Origin: Kineosporia mesophila | Lineage (GTDB): Bacteria; Actinomycetota; Actinomycetes; Actinomycetales; Kineosporiaceae | DNA length: 64,000 nucleotides | NCBI RefSeq assembly: GCF_021129235.1 | Contig: NZ_JAJOMA010000028.1 | Location: forward strand, 1 to 64,000 | Reading direction: 5' to 3' | Shown here: piece after piece, positions 54,578 through 63,659 of the stretch | Layout: the number at the start of each line of letters is the position of its first letter | How positions within the stretch are numbered: the first letter of the stretch is position 1 | Translations under genes and position numbers: made by a program | The notes under the pieces: generated by a model | The model's database searches: none | Told to the model about the DNA's origin: nothing | Seen by the model: the letters and a program-made list of their open reading frames with translations, nothing else

Positions 54578-55450
54578 TCAGTACAGGGCGCTGATCGGCC
54601 CGGTGGCGTCGATGGCCACGCGGCGACGGTCAGGCCCCTGGATCAGGTTGGTCAGCTGGGCGACGGCACCGGCGGCCATGGCCGCACCGGAGCTGGCCCC
54701 GACCGGCAGCACCTCTTCGAGAGCCGGGCGGATGGCGGCCGGGTCGCCGGTGCTCAGGGCGCCGACGAAACGGATCAGCTGGGGTACCACGGCACCGGCG
54801 ACGGCCGAGCGCAGCAGGGCGGCGGAGATGGCCGTCGTGCGGCCGTCGGCCCCCGCCACACCGTCGGCCAGCAGGCGGTGGGCCGTGGAACGCGGGGCCC
54901 AGGCGGCCAGCGCGGCCAGCGCGCCGACCAGAGCGTCGTCACCGGCGGGCGTGAGGCCCGGACCGGTACCGAGCAGCGCCTCGAAGGCCTTCTCGGTGTC
55001 ACCGGAGCGCAGTAGGTCGAGGCCTTCGGCCAGCGGCTCCGCGGCGCCTTCCAGCAACTGGTCGAGCAGCGCCGTGGGCAGCAGCTCGGGAGCCGGCGGG
55101 GGCATGACCTGCTTGGGCACGGTCGGGTTCCACCAGCTCAGCACGGGCAGCCGGGTACCGGCCATCGAGACGGCGCCGTGGCCGAAGACGATCGGGCCGG
55201 GCGCCACCGGGTCGCCCTCGACGGAGACCGGCACCAGGTCGGCGACACCGGGCGGCAGCGTCAGACCGATCGGCAGCTGTACGGCTGCCGGGTCGAGCAG
55301 GGCCACCACGGCACCGGGGCGGTAACCCTCGGTCTCGTCCGTCACCGGATCGATCTCCAGATAGACGGCACCGGAGACGATCGCGCTCACCCGCGCCGGT
55401 CTCGCAGGACCGGCGAGCAGAGGGAACAGGGTCAGGCTCGCGGCCGTCAT
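54578..55450 (-). CDS. DUF2877 (AllH-like) protein
   Basis: A 290-residue protein of the DUF2877 family. The hallmark is LLGTGPGLTPAGDDALVGAL near residue 160. The family includes AllH, a subunit of the oxamate carbamoyltransferase of allantoin breakdown, so a role in purine or ureide nitrogen use is possible. The divergent gene encodes a uracil/xanthine permease, which agrees with this. ATG 55450 has GGAGG 8 nt upstream. No signal peptide. Confidence 0.75.
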   Translation of the reverse strand: MTAASLTLFPLLAGPARPARVSAIVSGAVYLEIDPVTDETEGYRPGAVVALLDPAAVQLPIGLTLPPGVADLVPVSVEGDPVAPGPIVFGHGAVSMAGTRLPVLSWWNPTVPKQVMPPPAPELLPTALLDQLLEGAAEPLAEGLDLLRSGDTEKAFEALLGTGPGLTPAGDDALVGALAALAAWAPRSTAHRLLADGVAGADGRTTAISAALLRSAVAGAVVPQLIRFVGALSTGDPAAIRPALEEVLPVGASSGAAMAAGAVAQLTNLIQGPDRRRVAIDATGPISALY

Positions 55451-55748
55451 TTCTTAACCTCCGAACGTCCGCGAAGTGACCCCACGGACAACAGCACGTC
55501 TGAGGAACGGTGCTGAAACTACCGGACGTCGGCGACACATCAGACATCGAAACGTCCCGACGCGCTCGGCCGGCCCCTGGGGAGCACATCGCGCCACAGG
55601 GGGCGACCGGGCGACTACGCACGCGTACCGAGGGCGCGCCGCTGGTCGCCTCGTTTGTGAGGTTCGCGTAAACACCAGCCACCGATCAGTGACGAGGAGT
55701 CACCTCTCCTCTTACGCTTCGCCGCAGGCAACGACAGGGAGGGGCAAC

Positions 55749-57134
55749 ATGGCCATCGGATGGAAGTTGCACGGAGACGGCAAGACGCTGGCACCGGGCG
55801 AGGTGGTGGCACCGGACGAGAGGCTGAGCTGGGACCGCACGATCGGTCTCGGGGCCCAGCACGTGGTGGCCATGTTCGGCGCCACGTTCGTCTTCCCGGT
55901 GCTGATGGGGCTCAACCCGCAGCTCGCGATCATGATGAGCGGCATCGCGACGATCGTGTTCCTGCTGATCGTGCAGAACAAGGTTCCGTCGTACCTCGGC
56001 ACCAGCGCCTCGTTCGTCGGCGGGGTGGCGGCGATCCGGGCCCAGGGCGGTGACTCCTCCGACGTCACCGGCGCGATCCTGGTCGCCGGTCTGGCGCTGG
56101 TCGCGGTCGGCCTGGTGATCCATTTCGCGGGCGCCCACATCGTCAACGAGATCCTGCCGCCGGCCGTCACGGGTGCGGTGGTGATGCTGATCGGCTTCAA
56201 CCTGGCCCCGGTGGTCGCGGACACCTACTGGCCGCAGGACCAGTGGGTGGCCCTGCTGGTGATGATCTTCGTGATCGTGCTCAGCGTGGCCGTGGGCGGC
56301 TTCATCGGCCGGATCGCGATCTTCCTCGGCCTGGTGTTCGGCTATCTGGTCTCCTGGCTCTTCGACCAGGTGTTCGGGCAGATCACCGCCTTCAACGCGG
56401 GCACCGGCGAGGTGGACACGCACTGGCGGGTGGTCTGGGACAGCGTCGAGAGCGCCTCCTGGATCGGGTTCCCGGACAAGACCATGGTCGGCCCGGACGG
56501 CCTGGAGGTCGCCGGCTGGCACGCCCCGACCTTCTCGGCCGCGTTCATCCTGCTGGTGCTGCCCTCCGTGATCGCCCTGGTCGCGGAGAACGCCGGGCAC
56601 GTGAAGGCGGTCAGCGAGATGACCGGGGCCGACCTGGACCCGGTGCTCGGCCGGGCGATCGCGGGCGACGGGGTGGGCACCGTGCTCGCCAGCGCCGTGG
56701 GTGGCTCCCCGACCACCACCTACGCCGAGAACATCGGCGTGATGGCCGCGACCCGCGTCTACTCCACGGCCGCGTACTTCGTGGCCGCGATCGTCGCGAT
56801 CCTGTTCGGGCTCTGCCCCAAGTTCGGCGCTCTGGTGTCGTCCGTGCCCGGTGGTGTGCTCGGCGGCATCACCGTGGTGCTCTACGGCATGGTCGGCCTG
56901 CTCGGCGCCAAGATCTGGATCGAGAGCAAGGTCGACTTCGGTAACCCGATCAACCTGGTGCCCCTGGCCGCCGGGCTGATCGTGGCGATCGGCAACGTGA
57001 GCCTGAAGGTCACCGACGACTTCTCGCTCTCCGGTATCGCGCTGGGCACGATCATCGCGGTGGCGGGCTGGCACCTGGCCCGGGCGGTGGCTCCGGCACA
57101 CCTCAAGGAGCAGTTGAAGGCCAGCCGAGTCTGA
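55749..57134 (+). CDS. Uracil/xanthine permease (NCS2 family)
   Basis: A 461-residue nucleobase:cation symporter with 12-14 helices. The family features are GAQHVVAMFGATFVFPVLMG, the TM8 core LVAENAGHVKAVSEMTGADL, and GSPTTTYAENIGVMAATRVY in TM10, which form the substrate site of UraA-type carriers. Uracil or xanthine cannot be told apart safely. ATG 55749 has GGGAGGGG about 5 nt upstream, and the frame open to 55476 is leader. A 12-bp hairpin follows. It diverges from the DUF2877 gene by 298 bp, which must hold both promoters. Confidence 0.93.
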   Translation: MAIGWKLHGDGKTLAPGEVVAPDERLSWDRTIGLGAQHVVAMFGATFVFPVLMGLNPQLAIMMSGIATIVFLLIVQNKVPSYLGTSASFVGGVAAIRAQGGDSSDVTGAILVAGLALVAVGLVIHFAGAHIVNEILPPAVTGAVVMLIGFNLAPVVADTYWPQDQWVALLVMIFVIVLSVAVGGFIGRIAIFLGLVFGYLVSWLFDQVFGQITAFNAGTGEVDTHWRVVWDSVESASWIGFPDKTMVGPDGLEVAGWHAPTFSAAFILLVLPSVIALVAENAGHVKAVSEMTGADLDPVLGRAIAGDGVGTVLASAVGGSPTTTYAENIGVMAATRVYSTAAYFVAAIVAILFGLCPKFGALVSSVPGGVLGGITVVLYGMVGLLGAKIWIESKVDFGNPINLVPLAAGLIVAIGNVSLKVTDDFSLSGIALGTIIAVAGWHLARAVAPAHLKEQLKASRV

Positions 57135-57140
57135 TCGGGT

Positions 57141-57174
57141 TCGGGTGGTGGCCGGCAGCCCTGCCACCACCCGA
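57141..57174. terminator. Terminator hairpin after the permease
   Basis: A perfect 12-bp stem (57141-57152 with 57163-57174) with a 10-nt loop, 6 bp past the permease stop. It lies between convergent genes. No T-run. Confidence 0.7.
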
Positions 57175-57176
57175 GA

Positions 57177-57326
57177 TCAGCACCCGAGCGCGGCGAGCCA
57201 TCCAGCCGGGGCAAGGTGGCCGGGCGTCGGTGACGGTCCGGGCCCCAGCAGCACCCGGTAGACACCCAGGTTCCGCAGCACCTCCGGATCCCGCGGGGTG
57301 GGGTCGAGCAGCGTGGCGATCCGCAC
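57177..57326 (-). CDS. Possible small protein downstream of pxpC
   Basis: A 49-residue frame, VRIATLLDPTPRDPEVLRNL.. ending AGWLAALGC, directly after the pxpC stop. Nearly every codon ends in G or C, as in real genes here. It has no clear ribosome-binding site and could be the C-terminal end of an older, longer protein. No family recognised. Confidence 0.35.
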   Translation of the reverse strand: MRIATLLDPTPRDPEVLRNLGVYRVLLGPGPSPTPGHLAPAGWLAALGC

Positions 57327-57331
57327 GACGA

Positions 57332-58201
57332 TCAGCGGGATGCTCGCGGACCGAACACCCGGAACCGCAGCCCGGTACCGGGGGCGGCCTGCGCCGCCCG
57401 GTCGAGACTCCGGCGGGTCACCACGCCGATCACCGGATAGCCGCCGGTGACCGGGTGATCGTTGAGAAACAGCACGGGCAGTCCGTTCCCGGGCACCTGG
57501 AGGCTGCCCGTGGCCATGCCCTCGGACGGCAGTTCGCCCGGTCGGGCACGTTCCAGCGGGGAGCCTTCCAGTCGCAGTCCCACCCGGTTGCTGGTCGGGG
57601 AGACCTTCCAGAGCGTACGGACGAGGGTCACCAGGGCCGCTTCGGTGAACCAGTCCGCCCGGGGCCCGGCCGTCACGTCGAGCACCGGATCACGGAGAAT
57701 GCCCGGCGGGGCGACGAAATCGACCGGCGGCACCTCACCCGGGGAACCGACCGGCAGCCCGGAACCCTCGGTCAGGACCGGGGGACCCAACCCGCTGAGA
57801 ACGTCGGTGGAACGACTGCCGAGAACGACGTCCACCCTCAGCCCACCCGAAAAGGCGATGTACGAGCGCAACCCGGCCGTGACCGCACCGATCTCGAGCG
57901 TCTGCCCGGGGCCTACCCGGACCGCCGCGTCGAAGGCGGCGGGCCGGCCGTCGACCAGCACCGGCGCCGGGGCCCCGGTGACCGCGACCGTGACCGGAGC
58001 CGTCCCCTCCCATCGCAGCCGCGGGCCACGCATGGTGGTCTCCAGGACCGCCGCCCCGACCGGATTGCCGACCAGCCGGTTGGCCAGGCGGAACGAGAAC
58101 CGGTCGAGCGCACCCGACGACGGCACGCCCAGGTGCGCGTGACCGGGGCGGCCGTCGTCCTGGATCGTGGTGAACAGACCCGGGTGAAGCACGTGGAACA
58201 T
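57332..58201 (-). CDS. pxpC: 5-oxoprolinase subunit C (biotin-dependent carboxylase-like)
   Basis: A 289-residue KipA/PxpC protein. The N-terminal FHVLHPGLFTTIQDDGRPGH with AHLGVPSSGALD, the central ETTMRGPRLRW, and SYIAFSGGLRV are family hallmarks. With PxpA and PxpB it hydrolyses 5-oxoproline to glutamate using ATP. The ATG shares a base with the pxpB stop (TGATG), so the two are coupled. PxpA (LamB/YcsF) is not in the window on this side. Confidence 0.9.
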   Translation of the reverse strand: MFHVLHPGLFTTIQDDGRPGHAHLGVPSSGALDRFSFRLANRLVGNPVGAAVLETTMRGPRLRWEGTAPVTVAVTGAPAPVLVDGRPAAFDAAVRVGPGQTLEIGAVTAGLRSYIAFSGGLRVDVVLGSRSTDVLSGLGPPVLTEGSGLPVGSPGEVPPVDFVAPPGILRDPVLDVTAGPRADWFTEAALVTLVRTLWKVSPTSNRVGLRLEGSPLERARPGELPSEGMATGSLQVPGNGLPVLFLNDHPVTGGYPVIGVVTRRSLDRAAQAAPGTGLRFRVFGPRASR

Positions 58202-58830
58202 CAGGCGACCGGCCGGAATCGAACGGTCGTGCCGGGACGGATCACGGCCGGTGGATCGGCCTTCTCGTCCCACAGACGGGCCGTGGTGCTCCCGATCAGC
58301 CGCCACCCGCCCGGGCTCTTGCGCGGATAGACGGCAGTGAATTGGTCGGCGAGCGCCACGGACCCTCCCCGTACGGCCGACCGGGGCTCGGGGCGCCGGG
58401 GCACCCGCAGCTGCTCGGGCACACCGGTGAGATAGACGAAGCCGGGTGCGAAACCACTGAGTGCGGCGTGGAAATCGGTTCCGGTGTGGATCTCGACGAT
58501 CTGCCGCACACTGAGCCCGGTCAGCGAAGCCACCTCTTTCAGGTCGGGTCCGTCGTAGCGCACGTCGAGGGTGATGGTGCCGGTGTCGGCCGCGGCCTCG
58601 ACCGGTTCCTGCTCGATCTCGGCCAGCAGCACCCGGAAGAGCTTGTCGGGCATGGGTTCCCCCAGCACGACGAGCACTGTGGACAATCCCGGCACGACGT
58701 CGATCAGCTGGATGCGCCGCCGCCCGGCAATGTTCCGCAGGCCCTGGGCGACCAGGGCGGGGTCGGCCTCGGGCACGTCGATGAGATAGCCGGACTCCCC
58801 CGCCGGCCAGGCGATCAGTGACGTGCCCAC
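58201..58830 (-). CDS. pxpB: 5-oxoprolinase subunit B (KipI family)
   Basis: A 209-residue KipI/PxpB protein. Signatures: VPGLSTVLVVLGEP, the DVRYDGPDLKEVASLTGLSV segment and HAALSGFAPGFVYLTGVPEQ, then RRPEPRSAVRGGSVALAD. It works as a complex with PxpC in 5-oxoproline recycling. I chose GTG 58830 because CCGGAGA lies 6 nt upstream; GTG 58866 is an alternative. The region 58831-59119 holds the divergent promoters. Confidence 0.88.
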   Translation of the reverse strand: MGTSLIAWPAGESGYLIDVPEADPALVAQGLRNIAGRRRIQLIDVVPGLSTVLVVLGEPMPDKLFRVLLAEIEQEPVEAAADTGTITLDVRYDGPDLKEVASLTGLSVRQIVEIHTGTDFHAALSGFAPGFVYLTGVPEQLRVPRRPEPRSAVRGGSVALADQFTAVYPRKSPGGWRLIGSTTARLWDEKADPPAVIRPGTTVRFRPVA

Positions 58831-59119
58831 GAGCAGGTCTCCGGACGTTCGGCCAGAAGGTCCCACCCGGCGATCAGCCGATTCCGGGAGACTCCGGCTT
58901 CACCGGACGGGACGGTGCTGGGCGCAGCTGACATCGCAGGTTCCCCGATCTGAAGACGTGGCGCGACAGGAACTGATCACGGCGTCGGTGGAGGTGGTCA
59001 AGAATCGATGAAGGAACCTGGGTCTTAGCTGTGTGAACAGCAGATCAATTTTGTGCCCGTAACCCGATATTGCCCTTTAGTTCCTGGATCCTCACACAGC
59101 CAGTGGATAGCTTGCCCAC

Positions 59120-60967
59120 ATGAAGCCCCTCATCAAGCGGAGAGGCGGGCTCACCGCAGCAGTCGCCGCGAGCACCGTCGCAGCAGCCCTGTTCGCGCTG
59201 CCGTCCTCACCTGCCCAGGCCAGCGACGCGGCTGCGGCGAAGTCCAAGCCGAAGGCCGACAAGACCGTCGACCTGCAGATCCTCAGTTTCAACGATTATC
59301 ACGGCAACCTCGAGCCGCCCACCGGCACTGACGGCACCGTGACCACCAAGGCAGGCTCGGTCCTGGCCGGTGGAGCTGAGTACCTGACCAACGAGCTCCG
59401 CACCCTGCGCAAGGGCCAGAAGAACACGCTGACCGTCGCCGCCGGTGACCTCATCGGTGCCTCACCCTCCATGTCCGGCCTGTTCAAGGACGAGCCGAGC
59501 ATCGAGACCCTGAACAACATGGGCGTCGACGTGTCCAGCGTCGGCAACCACGAGTTCGACGAGGGCGTGACCGAGCTGCTGCGCATGCAGTACGGCGGTT
59601 GCCACCCGACCGAGGGCTGTTTCGACGACGACGGCTACAGCGGCGCCGACTTCCAGTACCTGGCGGCCAACGTCGAGTACAAGGACGGCGTCAAGGTCAC
59701 CAAGCCGAAGAAGGCCAAGAACTACGGCAAGTGGTTCAAGGCCCGGACCGGCCGCACCGTGCTGCCCCCGACCTCGATCAAGAAGGTCGACGGCATCAAG
59801 GTCGGCTTCATCGGCATGACCCTCGAGGGCACGACCGAACTGGTCGCCCCGGCCGGCGTCAAGGACGTCCAGTTCAACGACGAGGTCGTCTCCGCCAACC
59901 TGGCCGCCAAGGACCTTCGCAAGAAGGGCGTCGAGGCGATCGTGGTGCTGCTGCACGAGGGCGGCATCCCGCCCACCGGCGCCACCTACGACTACGACTG
60001 CAACTCCGGTAGCGCTGCCGGTATCTCGGGCCCGATCGTGAACATCGCGAAGACCCTTGACTCGAGCATCGACCTGGTTGTCACCGGGCACACGCACAAC
60101 TCGTACAACTGCAACATCCCGGACCCGAAGGGCAACCCGCGTCTGGTCACCAGCGACCTGTCCTACGGCCGCACGGTCACCGAGACCGACCTGAAGCTCA
60201 GCAAGAAGACGAAGGACGTCATCCGTACCCAGGTGACGTCGAAGAACGTCCTCGTCGACCGCGACCAGACGAAGGCCGCGGACCAGACCAAGGTCATCGC
60301 CAAGTGGAAGGCCCTGGCGGCCCCCATCTCCAACAAGGTGATCGGCGAGATCACCGCCGACATCAAGCGCAGCGTCAGCCGCGACGGTGAGTCCAGCCTC
60401 GGCGACCTGATCGCCGACGCCCAGCTCTCCGCCACCAAGGCCGCCGGCGACGGTGGCTCGCAGGTCGCGTTCATGAACCCCGGTGGCGTGCGCACCGACC
60501 TGACCTACGCCAACGGCCCCGCCAACGAGGGCGACGGCAAGGTCACCTACGGCGAGTCGTTCACCGTGCAGCCGTTCGGCAACCTGCTGGTCTCGATGGA
60601 CGTGACCGGTGCGCAGATCGACACCATGCTCGAGCAGCAGTGGACGACGCAGACCGACGGCAGCATCAAGTTCCTGCACATGGGCGTCTCGGACGGCTTC
60701 ACCTACAGCTACTCCAAGTCCGCCGCGGTCGGCAGCAAGGTGAACGCGTCGAGCATCAAGCTGAACGGCACGGTCATCAACCCGACCAGCACCTACCGGA
60801 TCACGGTCAACTCGTTCCTGGCCGACGGTGGTGACGGCTTCCTCGTCCTCAAGGACGGCACCAACCGGATCGGTGGCGGCGTCGACCTGGACGCCTTCAA
60901 CGCCTACCTCACCGCCAACTCCCCGGTGACCGGCCCGACCCCGAACCGCGTCACCGCGCTCGACTGA
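59120..60967 (+). CDS. Secreted 5'-nucleotidase / metallophosphatase
   Basis: A 615-residue exported enzyme of the UshA / 5'-nucleotidase family. A signal peptide (1-35) ends AQA-S. The metallophosphatase domain has LSFNDYHGNLEP, GDLIGASPSMSG, SVGNHEFDEG and VVTGHTHNSYNC, with the metal-binding Asp, His and Asn residues. The C-terminal substrate domain (about 400-600) has MNPGGVRTDL and VTYGESFTVQPFGNLLVSMD. It removes phosphate from nucleotides outside the cell. Two short insertions with Cys pairs (GGCHPTEGC) are present. It ends at a strong terminator. Confidence 0.94.
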   Translation: MKPLIKRRGGLTAAVAASTVAAALFALPSSPAQASDAAAAKSKPKADKTVDLQILSFNDYHGNLEPPTGTDGTVTTKAGSVLAGGAEYLTNELRTLRKGQKNTLTVAAGDLIGASPSMSGLFKDEPSIETLNNMGVDVSSVGNHEFDEGVTELLRMQYGGCHPTEGCFDDDGYSGADFQYLAANVEYKDGVKVTKPKKAKNYGKWFKARTGRTVLPPTSIKKVDGIKVGFIGMTLEGTTELVAPAGVKDVQFNDEVVSANLAAKDLRKKGVEAIVVLLHEGGIPPTGATYDYDCNSGSAAGISGPIVNIAKTLDSSIDLVVTGHTHNSYNCNIPDPKGNPRLVTSDLSYGRTVTETDLKLSKKTKDVIRTQVTSKNVLVDRDQTKAADQTKVIAKWKALAAPISNKVIGEITADIKRSVSRDGESSLGDLIADAQLSATKAAGDGGSQVAFMNPGGVRTDLTYANGPANEGDGKVTYGESFTVQPFGNLLVSMDVTGAQIDTMLEQQWTTQTDGSIKFLHMGVSDGFTYSYSKSAAVGSKVNASSIKLNGTVINPTSTYRITVNSFLADGGDGFLVLKDGTNRIGGGVDLDAFNAYLTANSPVTGPTPNRVTALD

Positions 60968-60982
60968 TCCACCACTGAAAGC

Positions 60983-61023
60983 ACAGCGCCCCCGGTGACC
61001 TGGATCACCGGGGGCGCTGTTTT
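60983..61023 (+). terminator. Intrinsic terminator after the 5'-nucleotidase
   Basis: A perfect 16-bp stem (60983-60998 with 61005-61020) with a 6-nt loop, followed by TTT. It also separates the convergent acetyltransferase gene. Confidence 0.93.
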
Positions 61024-61038
61024 CATGGAGGACGCGGG

Positions 61039-61596
61039 TCAGCTCGGCTCGGCGGGGCGTCCGGGAGACGCGCCCTCCCCCAGAGCACGCTGCATCCAGG
61101 CGACCGAGAGCCACTGGCCCTTCTTGAAACCGACGTCCTCGTAGAGACCGACCCGCCGGAAACCGAGGGCCTCGTGCAGCCCGACGCTCGGCTCGTTCGG
61201 CATCGAGATCACGGCCAGGGCCTGCCGGTACCCGCGCTTCTCGAGGCGGTTCAGCAGCTCCTCGTACAGCGCCCGGCCGCCGCCGCGGCGGTGCCGGTCC
61301 CGCGCCATGTAGATGCTGACCTCGCACGCCCATCGGTAGGCGGGGCGCACCCCGAGCTTGCTGGCGTAGGCGTAACCGGCCACCTCGCCGTCCACCTCCA
61401 GCACCAGCCAGGCGTGACGAGCCCTGGCGTCGGCGATTCTCCCGGCCATCTCGTCCGCGGTCGGCGGCATGGACTCGAAGCTGAGCGTCGTCTCGCGGAC
61501 GTACGGCTCGTAGATCCCCGCGCAGGCGGATGCGTCCGCAAGTCGTGCGTCACGGATCACGTGGTCTGTGGTCACATAGGGGAAGATATTGCTCAT
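61039..61596 (-). CDS. GNAT acetyltransferase, phosphinothricin-acetyltransferase-like
   Basis: A 185-residue GNAT enzyme. The acetyl-CoA loop is RDRHRRGGGRALYEELLNRL, followed by AVISMPNEPSVGLHEALGFR and DVGFKKGQWLSVAWMQ, the pattern of the PAT/Bar and YwnH/MddA group that acetylates phosphinothricin or methionine sulfoximine. TTLSFESMPPTADEM in the N-terminal part also matches. The substrate is inferred from the family only. ATG 61596 is the start used; GTG 61575 is possible. It converges on the 5'-nucleotidase gene. Confidence 0.9.
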   Translation of the reverse strand: MSNIFPYVTTDHVIRDARLADASACAGIYEPYVRETTLSFESMPPTADEMAGRIADARARHAWLVLEVDGEVAGYAYASKLGVRPAYRWACEVSIYMARDRHRRGGGRALYEELLNRLEKRGYRQALAVISMPNEPSVGLHEALGFRRVGLYEDVGFKKGQWLSVAWMQRALGEGASPGRPAEPS

Positions 61597-61691
61597 GAGC
61601 ATCTGGTGTCTCTGCTCGGTGACCAACCCGTCACCTGGCACCGCTCGGTAATCCCTTCCGTACCTGACCGGCTTGGGGGAAATATCCAGTG

Positions 61692-62927
61692 ATGACCGAT
61701 ACGCACCAGCGGGCGCGGCTCCTCGTCCCCGCCACCGTTCTCGCTCTGGCCGCCATGAGCGGCTGTGCGAGCCCGACCAGTACCGCCGGTTCGGCGGTCG
61801 CCCCGAAAGTGGCGACGGCGGAGCCGGCGGCGCAGATCGCCGCGGCCACGCCGCTCACCGTGGCCGCGGCCATCTCGCAGCAGACCGGCAGCAGCCAGAC
61901 CGTCCGGGGCTACGTGGTGGGTGAGCCCACCGCCACCAGCACGGTCAAGCGCAGTGGCTTCACCGGCGACACCGCCATCGCCCTGGCCGACTCGGCGAGT
62001 GAGACCGACACCGCCGACATGCTTTACGTGCAGGTGACGAGCGCTTACCGGAGCGCGTACGGGCTGAAGACCAACCCGGGTCTGCTCGGCACCCGGCTCG
62101 ACGTCACCGGCTCGCTGAGCGCCTACTTCTCCCATGCCGGACTGAAGTCGCCCACGGCGATCAGCGCGTCCGGGGTCACCCCGACGACCACTCCCCCGAC
62201 CGCCACCCCGACCACGACGTCCCCTCCCTCGTCCGGCATCGGCGACTACTACGACGACGCCGTCGGCAAGACCGGGAACAGCCTGCACACGGCCCTGCAC
62301 CAGATCATCTCCACCGACGTGCAGAAGCTGTCGTACGACCAGGTCTGGGACGCACTGAAAGTCACCGACCAGGACCCGAAGAACTCCGGCAACGTGATCC
62401 TGCTGTACAGCGGCACGAGCCGGTCCAAGAGCCTGAACGGCGGCGACGCCGACGACTGGAACCGCGAGCACGTCTGGGCCAAGTCGCACGGAGACTTCGG
62501 CACCGCCACCGGCCCGGGCACCGACCTGCACCACCTGCGCCCGGAAGACGTCACGGTGAACTCCGACCGCAGCAACAAAGACTTCGACGACGGCGGCTCC
62601 GAATCCGCCGAGGCGCCGGGCAACTTCACCGACTCCGACTCGTGGGAACCGCGCGACGCGGTGAAGGGCGACGTGGCCCGGATGATCTTCTACATGGCTG
62701 TGCGGTACGACGGCGGGGACGGTTTCGCCGACCTGACGCTCGACGAGAAAACCTCCGGCGGAACGGCTCCCCGCTTCGGCAAGCTCTCGACCCTGCTGGA
62801 GTGGAACGCGCAAGACCCGCCGGACAGCTTCGAGCAGAACCGCAACAACGTCATCTACGAGCGGTACCAGCACAACCGCAACCCGTTCATCGACCACCCG
62901 GAATGGGTCGACGCGGTTTTCGGCTGA
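61692..62927 (+). CDS. Lipoprotein with OB-type domain and endonuclease I
   Basis: A 411-residue extracellular nuclease. The signal peptide ends in a lipobox (LAAMSGC, Cys near 25), so it is anchored by lipid. An N-terminal OB-fold-like domain (about 55-155) could bind nucleic acid; a Thr/Pro linker follows. The C-terminal endonuclease I domain (about 185-411) has DDWNREHVWAKSHGDFG, GTDLHHLRPEDVTVNSDRSN and ends NPFIDHPEWVDAVFG, with catalytic His and metal Asn. It should cut DNA or RNA outside the cell. ATG 61692 is used; GTG 61689 possible. Confidence 0.9.
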   Translation: MTDTHQRARLLVPATVLALAAMSGCASPTSTAGSAVAPKVATAEPAAQIAAATPLTVAAAISQQTGSSQTVRGYVVGEPTATSTVKRSGFTGDTAIALADSASETDTADMLYVQVTSAYRSAYGLKTNPGLLGTRLDVTGSLSAYFSHAGLKSPTAISASGVTPTTTPPTATPTTTSPPSSGIGDYYDDAVGKTGNSLHTALHQIISTDVQKLSYDQVWDALKVTDQDPKNSGNVILLYSGTSRSKSLNGGDADDWNREHVWAKSHGDFGTATGPGTDLHHLRPEDVTVNSDRSNKDFDDGGSESAEAPGNFTDSDSWEPRDAVKGDVARMIFYMAVRYDGGDGFADLTLDEKTSGGTAPRFGKLSTLLEWNAQDPPDSFEQNRNNVIYERYQHNRNPFIDHPEWVDAVFG

Positions 62928-62974
62928 CGGAAAAATCCTCGCCCCGGATTCCGGACCGACCCTAAGCTCGTCCC

Positions 62975-63655
62975 ATGGCAACGGTTTTCACCACTTCCGG
63001 CGGCATCGACATCAGCTACACCAGTACCGGCTCCGGGCCGGTACTGGTGTTGCTGCACGGCATGGGCGAGGGCGGGGTGAGCTGGGAACCCCTGCTCCCG
63101 GCCTTCGAGGCGGCCCATCGCGTGATCAACGTGACGCTACGCGGCCACTCCCCGAGCGCCTGGCCCACCGAGTACAGCTACCGCACGATGTTCGACGACG
63201 TCGCCGAGTTGCTGGACTCGCTCGGCCTCCGGGGCAGCACCGTGCTCGGCCACTCGCTGGGCGGCATGGTCGCGTTCCGGCTCGCGGTCGAGCGGCCCGA
63301 CCTGGTCGGCCGGCTGGTGGTGGAAGACGTGGCCCCGGGCCCGCCCTTCGCGCCGCGCCAGATCCCGGACCGGCCCGAAGGCGACCTGCCGTTCGACTGG
63401 GAGATGCTTCTGCAGATGCGCTCACAGATCACCGCCGGCGACCTCGAGCTCCGCGAGCGGCTGTCCTCGGTCAAGGCACCCACACTGATCATCGGCGGCG
63501 GCGAGACCAGCCACGTGTCCCAGGCACTGCTCACCGAGGCGGCGGCCCGCATCCCCGAGGCCGAGCTGATCACCCTCGGCGGTGGCCACGGCGTGCACGA
63601 CAACCTTCCCGCGGAGTTCACCGAGACGGTGCTGACCTGGCTGGGTGACCACTGA
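62975..63655 (+). CDS. Alpha/beta hydrolase
   Basis: A 226-residue cytoplasmic hydrolase. The oxyanion HG motif is LLHGMGEGG, the nucleophile elbow is VLGHSLGGMVAF (Ser near 91), and the terminal His is in GGGHGVHDNLP. The cap is shorter than usual, which agrees with the short length. The substrate is unknown. A 12-bp perfect inverted repeat (63020-63031 with 63037-63048) lies inside codons 16-25. It is followed after 4 bp by the operator of the Fur-family gene. Confidence 0.88.
   Translation: MATVFTTSGGIDISYTSTGSGPVLVLLHGMGEGGVSWEPLLPAFEAAHRVINVTLRGHSPSAWPTEYSYRTMFDDVAELLDSLGLRGSTVLGHSLGGMVAFRLAVERPDLVGRLVVEDVAPGPPFAPRQIPDRPEGDLPFDWEMLLQMRSQITAGDLELRERLSSVKAPTLIIGGGETSHVSQALLTEAAARIPEAELITLGGGHGVHDNLPAEFTETVLTWLGDH
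63020..63048 (+). repeat. Perfect 12-bp inverted repeat inside the hydrolase gene
   Basis: Arms 63020-63031 and 63037-63048 with a 5-nt loop, 46 nt into the coding region. The mRNA could form a stable hairpin near the start. Confidence 0.7.
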
Positions 63656-63659
63656 AGAG

